Shown here piece after piece: positions 17,009 through 20,839 of a stretch of DNA of 20,839 nucleotides (its first letter is position 1; every line of letters starts with the position of its first letter). This DNA comes from Caryophanales bacterium (lineage in GTDB: Bacteria; Bacillota; Bacilli; Exiguobacteriales; Exiguobacteriaceae), in assembly GCA_902362975.1 (NCBI GenBank), contig CABIYO010000047.1:1-20839 (forward strand), read 5' to 3'. Under the pieces are notes generated by a model, which worked only from the letters and a program-made list of their open reading frames with translations, did not search any database and was not told the DNA's origin. Position numbers and translations under genes: made by a program.

Positions 17009-17466
17009 TCTGACTCACTCCCTAACTTCGCCCAATAAATATAGGCGTCTTCATTATTATCCTGATAGTAACGTCTTCTCCGACCGGCTTGCATAAAACC
17101 GAACTGTTCATACAGTTTTTGCGCGCCGACGTTCGACACGCGGACTTCTAACGTCAATCCGACGAGTCCTTTTGACTTGGCGAACGCGACAAGTTCCGCT
17201 AACAATTGATTGCCGATGCCCTGTCCACGAAACTCAGGTAAGACGGCAATGTTTGTGATATGTCCTTCATCGACGATCGTCCAAACGCCGACAAACCCGA
17301 CGACCCGTTTGGCATGGACCGCGACAAAGTAAATGGCCTGTTCATTTCGAAGCATCTCATTCATGAACGCCTCTTTTGTCCACGGAATGGCGAACGACGC
17401 TTCTTCGACTTTCGTCACTTCCTCGACATCAAGCCACGTCATCCGACGAATTTTCACGTCAGCCAT
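17005..17466 (-). CDS. rimI: Ribosomal protein S18 alanine N-acetyltransferase RimI (GNAT)
   Basis: The 153-residue GNAT acetyltransferase has the acetyl-CoA loop [10 protein letters not shown] at about 80-89, preceded by the strand [11 protein letters not shown], and a C-terminal [19 protein letters not shown] segment typical of RimI. RimI acetylates the N-terminal alanine of ribosomal protein S18 in Escherichia coli. In Firmicutes the gene sits between tsaB and tsaD as here. The start at 17466 overlaps the tsaB end by eight bases, and the stop overlaps tsaD. Other N-terminal acetylation targets are possible. Confidence 0.93.
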   Translation of the reverse strand: MADVKIRRMTWLDVEEVTKVEEASFAIPWTKEAFMNEMLRNEQAIYFVAVHAKRVVGFVGVWTIVDEGHITNIAVLPEFRGQGIGNQLLAELVAFAKSKGLVGLTLEVRVSNVGAQKLYEQFGFMQAGRRRRYYQDNNEDAYIYWAKLGSESE

Positions 17467-18115
17467 TGTTTTGTCCCTCTAACCATTTCGCTTCCGCCTC
17501 GGCGAGTCGCAAATACTCCGGTTCAAACGAATGGACATCGCTCGTCTCATCGCTGAAGACGACCAAATCACTCGCACGCCCGTATCGATGGGCAGCCGGT
17601 GCTTCGATATAGTCATATTCACTTAACACGTCACGGAACGGTTCCACGTCTCCGACGACGAGGAAGCGCCCTTGACTATTCAGTCGCAACCAATCTGAGA
17701 CGGAGGCGTGCTGATCATGTGTTAGTGCTTTGTTGTGCTGATAATATCCGATATACGCGTTGCCACGACGCGCATCAATTAACGAGACGACCGGCAATTC
17801 CGTATTCGGGGCTGCTGCCATAAGTTGAAGAGCGGACACGCCGATGAGTGGAATGTTCAATGTATAAGCAAGTGTCTTCGCCGTCGTCACTCCGATGCGA
17901 ATTCCCGTGTACGACCCGGGTCCTGTCGTGACAACGATGCGTTCGAGCATGTTCGGTGTCCACTTGACCGTTGCCATGAGCTGTTCAATCATCGGCATGA
18001 GTGTGACCGCATGGTTTTTTGAGACCATGACCGTCGCTTCGGCTTGAATCTCTCCAGCCTCACTTAACGCGACTGACAAACGTGTCGTCGCGGTATCAAT
18101 CATCAATTGCTTCAT
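17459..18115 (-). CDS. tsaB: tRNA t6A biosynthesis scaffold protein TsaB (YeaZ)
   Basis: The 218-residue protein is an inactive paralogue of TsaD that dimerises with it and holds TsaE. It has the N-terminal MKQLMIDTATTRLSVAL strand-turn and the family signature TTGPGSYTGIRIG at about 63-75. It lacks the metal-binding His pair of TsaD, as is normal for TsaB. Its ATG shares ATGA with the tsaE stop, and its 3' end overlaps rimI, so translation of the four genes is likely coupled. Confidence 0.95.
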   Translation of the reverse strand: MKQLMIDTATTRLSVALSEAGEIQAEATVMVSKNHAVTLMPMIEQLMATVKWTPNMLERIVVTTGPGSYTGIRIGVTTAKTLAYTLNIPLIGVSALQLMAAAPNTELPVVSLIDARRGNAYIGYYQHNKALTHDQHASVSDWLRLNSQGRFLVVGDVEPFRDVLSEYDYIEAPAAHRYGRASDLVVFSDETSDVHSFEPEYLRLAEAEAKWLEGQNNG

Positions 18116-18561
18116 GCGAGCACCTCCTTGGCGATTTGAACGTAACGCTCACCCGTCGGAACAAGTGTCAGTTTACGTTCTTCGTCGCCGACCCGTTCAA
18201 TCGTGATGGCCAAGCGTTCTTCCGGGAGGGAGGACTCGATTAAGTTCGACCACTCGACGATGGCGACACCATCACCGTTGATATATTCCTCAAGTCCGAT
18301 GTCATCCCCCGTATCCTCGAGACGATAGACATCCATATGATAGAGCGGCAATCGCCCTTTGTATTGTTTCATAATGGTGAAGGTCGGACTGTTGACGTTC
18401 CGCGTGACTCCGAGTCCTTTTGCGAACCCTTGTGTGAACGTCGTCTTGCCGGCACCGAGATCACCGTTTAACGTGATGACCGTTCCTGCTTCGACGAGTG
18501 TGGCCAAACGTTCTGCCACCGCCTGCGTCTCCGCTGCAGAATGCGTAATCAATGTATACAT
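18112..18561 (-). CDS. tsaE: tRNA t6A biosynthesis ATPase TsaE (YjeE)
   Basis: The 149-residue P-loop protein drives multiple turnover of the TsaBD complex. The Walker A motif GDLGAGKTT is at about 33-41, followed by FTQGFAKGLG and a SPTF segment (switch-like NSPTFTIM), and YHMDVYRLED. The start at 18561 (MYTLITHS) is preferred over the ATG nine codons upstream because AAAAAGGAGA ends seven bases before it. It is the first gene of the operon. A TACAAT -10-like hexamer lies at 18597-18602, just after the tRNA terminator. Confidence 0.95.
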   Translation of the reverse strand: MYTLITHSAAETQAVAERLATLVEAGTVITLNGDLGAGKTTFTQGFAKGLGVTRNVNSPTFTIMKQYKGRLPLYHMDVYRLEDTGDDIGLEEYINGDGVAIVEWSNLIESSLPEERLAITIERVGDEERKLTLVPTGERYVQIAKEVLA

Positions 18562-18596
18562 GAATGGTTCTCCTTTTTCACTTCTCATACGTACTC

Positions 18597-18602
18597 ATTG
18601 TA
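18597..18602 (-). promoter_or_regulatory. Candidate -10 element for the tsa operon
   Basis: TACAAT on the minus strand lies about 36 bases before the tsaE start. No good -35 is present at 17 bases; that position falls in the T tract of the preceding terminator. Only the -10 is supported. Confidence 0.4.
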
Positions 18603-18617
18603 CACTTCATTTTAAGC

Positions 18618-18646
18618 AAAAAAAAACACGAAACGCTATCGTTTCG
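18618..18646 (-). terminator. Rho-independent terminator of the tRNA-fMet unit
   Basis: A perfect seven-base stem (CGAAACG / CGTTTCG, four-base loop) is followed on the minus strand by GTG and nine Ts. It separates the tRNA genes from tsaE. Confidence 0.85.
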
Positions 18647-18663
18647 CTATCTCATTTAAAAAT

Positions 18664-18740
<77 letters not shown>

Positions 18741-18765
18741 ACGACATATGAAATTAAATAAAAAT

Positions 18766-18842
<77 letters not shown>

Positions 18843-18869
18843 ATGGTTTGAATTGTTTCGACATCCTCT

Positions 18870-18898
18870 ATAATAAGCGAGACAGTTATAAAAAGCAA
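18870..18898 (-). promoter_or_regulatory. Promoter of the tandem tRNA-fMet genes
   Basis: TTGCTT (18893-18898) and TATTAT (18870-18875) are separated by exactly 17 bases, with the -10 about 27 bases before the first tRNA. This is a good sigma-A match. Confidence 0.75.
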
Positions 18899-18981
18899 CC
18901 ATTTTCTTAATGTTTTTTCAAAAATGGAATCGGGAACAGATATAACAGCATAAACTATCAGAGAAAAGGGGCGCGACCGCC

Positions 18982-19764
18982 ATGTCCAAATGGGGAAATC
19001 GATTCAAGAAATGGTTCTTTTCGGAGATCGAAGCCGAGATCACGTTTGACCCGGCAGCACTCATTCCGAAGCAGACCGTGACGGGTACGTTGCACGTCTC
19101 CAACCCGACAACGAATGTCGTTCGATTACAGGAACTCACCCTGACCTTCTTGACGACGTTCAAAGACATCACCATGGAAGGAAACGAGTTCAATCGAGAA
19201 GCTGATATTCAAGAAGTCCCGATTCCACTATCGCTTGTACTAGAGCCCGGAGCGAAAGAGGACGTTCCGTTTTCATTCGAGCTGACGATGTACGCACCCT
19301 CTTCTGCCGGCGCCCCGTATAGTATAGAGGCTACATTGTGGGACAAGGACATCAAACGAGTTTGGTTTGATGTGCTCGAACACATCGAAATCGAACCGAT
19401 GCCTGAACTGAAACGATTACTCGATGCTACCGCTCACGCCGGACTTGAGCTGATGTTCGTCCGAAACGTGATTGACCCGCTCGGCGAAGAACGTCCGTAT
19501 CCATTCGTTGAAAAGTATGGATTCAAGCCGGTCGGAGAATGGGCCGATGAGTTCGAGGTCGTCAAATCGTTTTGGCGCTTGCATGAAGACGGGATCGACC
19601 TCTACTACTGGCTCGACAACATCGAGACCCAGCGAACGCTCGAATCGATGGCGACCGACGTCGAATTGCGTCATCGTTCCCTCACCTGGGAGCAGCTCGA
19701 GCGCGAACAGGAACAACTCGGTCTCGCTATTCAAGATACGTTACGCAGTCACCGCTCCTCGTGA
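18982..19764 (+). CDS. spo0M: Spo0M-like arrestin-fold protein
   Basis: The 260-residue protein resembles the Spo0M (SpoOM) family. An N-terminal arrestin-like beta domain (EAEITFDPAALIPKQTVTG, then a strand pattern with EPGAKEDVPFSFEL) is followed by VDPHPLP-like HIEIEPMPELKRLLDA and a C-terminal part ending in a short coiled segment rich in Glu/Gln. In Bacillus subtilis, Spo0M modulates sporulation and cell shape. If the host is Exiguobacterium, which does not sporulate, a membrane or cytoskeletal role is more likely. AAAGGGGC lies about ten bases before the ATG. It stands alone, divergent from the tRNAs, and its stop codon is within the stem of its terminator. Confidence 0.72.
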   Translation: MSKWGNRFKKWFFSEIEAEITFDPAALIPKQTVTGTLHVSNPTTNVVRLQELTLTFLTTFKDITMEGNEFNREADIQEVPIPLSLVLEPGAKEDVPFSFELTMYAPSSAGAPYSIEATLWDKDIKRVWFDVLEHIEIEPMPELKRLLDATAHAGLELMFVRNVIDPLGEERPYPFVEKYGFKPVGEWADEFEVVKSFWRLHEDGIDLYYWLDNIETQRTLESMATDVELRHRSLTWEQLEREQEQLGLAIQDTLRSHRSS

Positions 19765-20407
19765 GCGGTTTTTTCAATTTGAATTCCATCCTTACTCGTA
19801 TTGACGATAGTTTGAAAGTGGTGGCGATACGGATGCATGAATAATTCATATTGCAGACGTCGTTCTACATGTGAAGCATGTAAATAGTCCACAGCTCCAT
19901 ACCCCGTTCCTGAATATCACGATGCGAACGTCGCTTGAACTCAGTCTCCCCGTCTGTGTAGAGATAAATCGATTGATCAAAAGATGAAAGATCCAGGAAT
20001 GCGACACTCATCCCTTCAATAATCGTGATCGGCTTTTCCGGATCAATCCATGTCCGTTCTAGATAGGGGACATCAATCGTATAAAACCCAATCCCTCCCC
20101 GAATCATACGGACATCTCGCTCGAGTGAGAGCAGATGATGTGCGGCCGGATGACACGCCGTCATCTTATACTGATGGGTCGTTCCATCGTGTTGATACGT
20201 GAGGATCGCTTGTTTCCTCAACTGTGAATCTGTAATATACGGGTCTGTGTGAAGCAGGTTTATATCACCGAGTCGTTCCCGTGATTTTTCTGACAACGTC
20301 GATTTTCCGGCTGCCCCATGTCCGGAGACGGCAATCAGCGTTCGTTGATCCGGTCTCACGCTTTGTACGATACCCTCAATCAGTTGTTCCATGGATTGGA
20401 ACGCCAT
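19749..20407 (-). pseudogene. Uridine-kinase-like P-loop protein, frameshifted near the C-terminus
   Basis: The first about 168 residues read as a uridine kinase/phosphoribulokinase-like NTPase: Walker A SGHGAAGKST at 28-37, HTDPYIT, a central FYTIDVPYLER segment and IIEGMSVAFLDLSSFDQ. As sequenced the frame stops at 19865 (180 residues, ending in an atypical tail). In the alternate frame the DNA continues as YGAVDYLHASHVERRLQYEL, then FMHPYRHHF, a clear match to the conserved C-terminal helix of this family (RRxQYExFMHPY), and ends at 19749. One extra G in the run at 19902-19905 (plus-strand CCCC) would restore a 219-residue protein. It is either a real single-base loss, a phase-variable tract or a sequencing error. 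The nucleoside specificity is not shown by sequence. The upstream site GAAGG is 11 bases before the ATG. Confidence 0.75.
19751..19774 (+). terminator. Rho-independent terminator of the Spo0M-like gene
   Basis: ACCGCTC pairs with GAGCGGT, followed by six Ts. The gene's TGA (19762-19764) lies inside the hairpin. On the minus strand the stem is preceded by sequence that would be the end of the unshifted kinase frame. Confidence 0.8.
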
Positions 20408-20485
20408 TTATCGTCATGCCTTCGACATCACATCCTGTCAACGTGACATTCGTCAGTTAAAGTGGATAATCGAATATACAAAACA

Positions 20486-20523
20486 ATCCCCTCTTTCTCA
20501 TACTTAGTACGAAAAGAAGGGAT
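20486..20523. other. Imperfect hairpin between rRNA terminator and kinase gene
   Basis: ATCCC and GGGAT arms with an inner TCTTTC/GAAAAGA pairing enclose about 14 bases. The minus-strand tail (TTGTTTTG) is only moderately T-rich, so it may be a second, weak rRNA terminator. The rest of 20408-20537 shows no gene. Confidence 0.35.
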
Positions 20524-20537
20524 AAAGTTTCAAAGAA

Positions 20538-20568
20538 ACAAAAAACGACCGAGCGTATGCTCGGTCGT
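20538..20568 (-). terminator. rRNA operon terminator
   Basis: A perfect ten-base stem (ACGACCGAGC / GCTCGGTCGT, loop GTAT) is followed on the minus strand by TTTTTTGTTTCTTTG. It lies 13 bases after the 5S rRNA. Confidence 0.9.
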
Positions 20569-20581
20569 CCTGTGCGTTGTT

Positions 20582-20699
20582 GCCTGGCAACGTCCTATCC
20601 TCACAGGGGGAGATCCCCCAACTACTTTCGGCGCTGAGACGCTTAACTTCTGTGTTCGGCATGGGAACAGGTGTGGCCGTCTCGCTATCGTCACCAGAC
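20582..20699 (-). rRNA. rrf: 5S ribosomal RNA
   Basis: The minus strand reads GTCTGGTGACGATAGCGAGA at the 5' end, contains the conserved CCCATGCCGAACACAGAAGT of 5S rRNA and ends GGACGTTGCCAGGCA, whose last bases pair with the 5' end. The length of about 118 bases is normal. Ends are approximate by one to three bases. Confidence 0.96.
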
Positions 20700-20797
20700 A
20701 AGTACTATACTAACATTATTTATCGATAATGTCAACATGTTTTAGAGAGATTGTTCCCTGAAAACTGAGGATTCATCAACACAAACCATTAGACTAG

Positions 20798-20839
20798 ATC
20801 AAAGCCTCGACCGATTAGTATCATTCAGCTCCACGTGTC
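20798..20839 (-). rRNA. rrl: 23S ribosomal RNA, 3' end (partial)
   Basis: The minus strand carries ACACGTGGAGCTGAATGATA followed by CTAATCGGTCGAGG, the conserved 3' terminus of 23S rRNA. The gene continues beyond the window. The spacer to 5S contains CTGAAAACTGAGGATT, the Firmicutes-type processing region. The exact mature end is uncertain by a few bases. Confidence 0.93.

Noticed and set aside
20462..20713. Open frames over 20462-20713 on both strands
   Set aside because: They lie over the rRNA terminator and 5S rRNA.

Overview
The window looks like a chromosomal segment of a Gram-positive, Bacillales-type bacterium. The evidence is Bacillus-like gene families (a GanSPQA-type galactan system, class II GalT, the tsaE-tsaB-rimI-tsaD order), consensus AGGAGG-type ribosome binding sites, sigma-A-like promoters, a cre-like CcpA site and Bacillus-style 23S-5S rRNA genes. 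Protein character and moderate GC content suggest Exiguobacterium or a close relative. That genus call is from general recognition and was not tested by any search.

Layout: (1) 1-874 is the end of an IS150-group IS3-family element whose orfB carries an in-frame stop. (2) 896-1753 is a secreted GH114-like putative glycosidase whose ribosome binding site lies only a few bases outside the IS end. (3) 1965-8616, minus strand, is a galacto-oligosaccharide system: binding lipoprotein GanS, permeases GanP and GanQ, GH42 beta-galactosidase GanA and the LacI-family regulator GanR. (4) 8808-13580 is the Leloir pathway: galM on plus, then a tightly overlapped minus-strand operon galK-galE-galT convergent with galM. 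(5) 13761-15385 is a second, inverted and broken copy of the same IS type, with a remnant of a different IS3-family element inside its orfB. (6) 15405-18561, minus strand, is an overlapping operon tsaE-tsaB-rimI-tsaD plus a membrane-anchored unknown protein; it makes the tRNA t6A modification. (7) 18664-18842 holds two tandem initiator tRNA-Met genes with their own promoter and terminator. (8) 18982-19764 is a Spo0M-like gene, convergent with a uridine-kinase-like P-loop gene that is frameshifted in a C run. (9) From 20582 to the right edge come 5S rRNA and the 3' end of 23S rRNA, on the minus strand, with a strong terminator.

Functionally, 1965-13580 is one pathway. GanSPQ imports beta-galactosides (its ATPase must come from elsewhere), GanA releases galactose, GalM interconverts anomers, and GalK/GalT/GalE feed galactose into UDP-glucose and glucose-1-phosphate. 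The ganS and galK promoter regions share TTTASTAAA motifs, and ganS also has a cre-like site over its predicted transcription start, so substrate control and catabolite repression look likely.

The whole sugar block lies between two inverted copies of one IS type, like a decayed composite transposon. I found no clearly new defence or mobile system. The best second-look items are this IS-bracketed architecture, the chimeric IS, the shared operator-like motif, the GH114-like gene abutting an IS end, and the frameshifted kinase.
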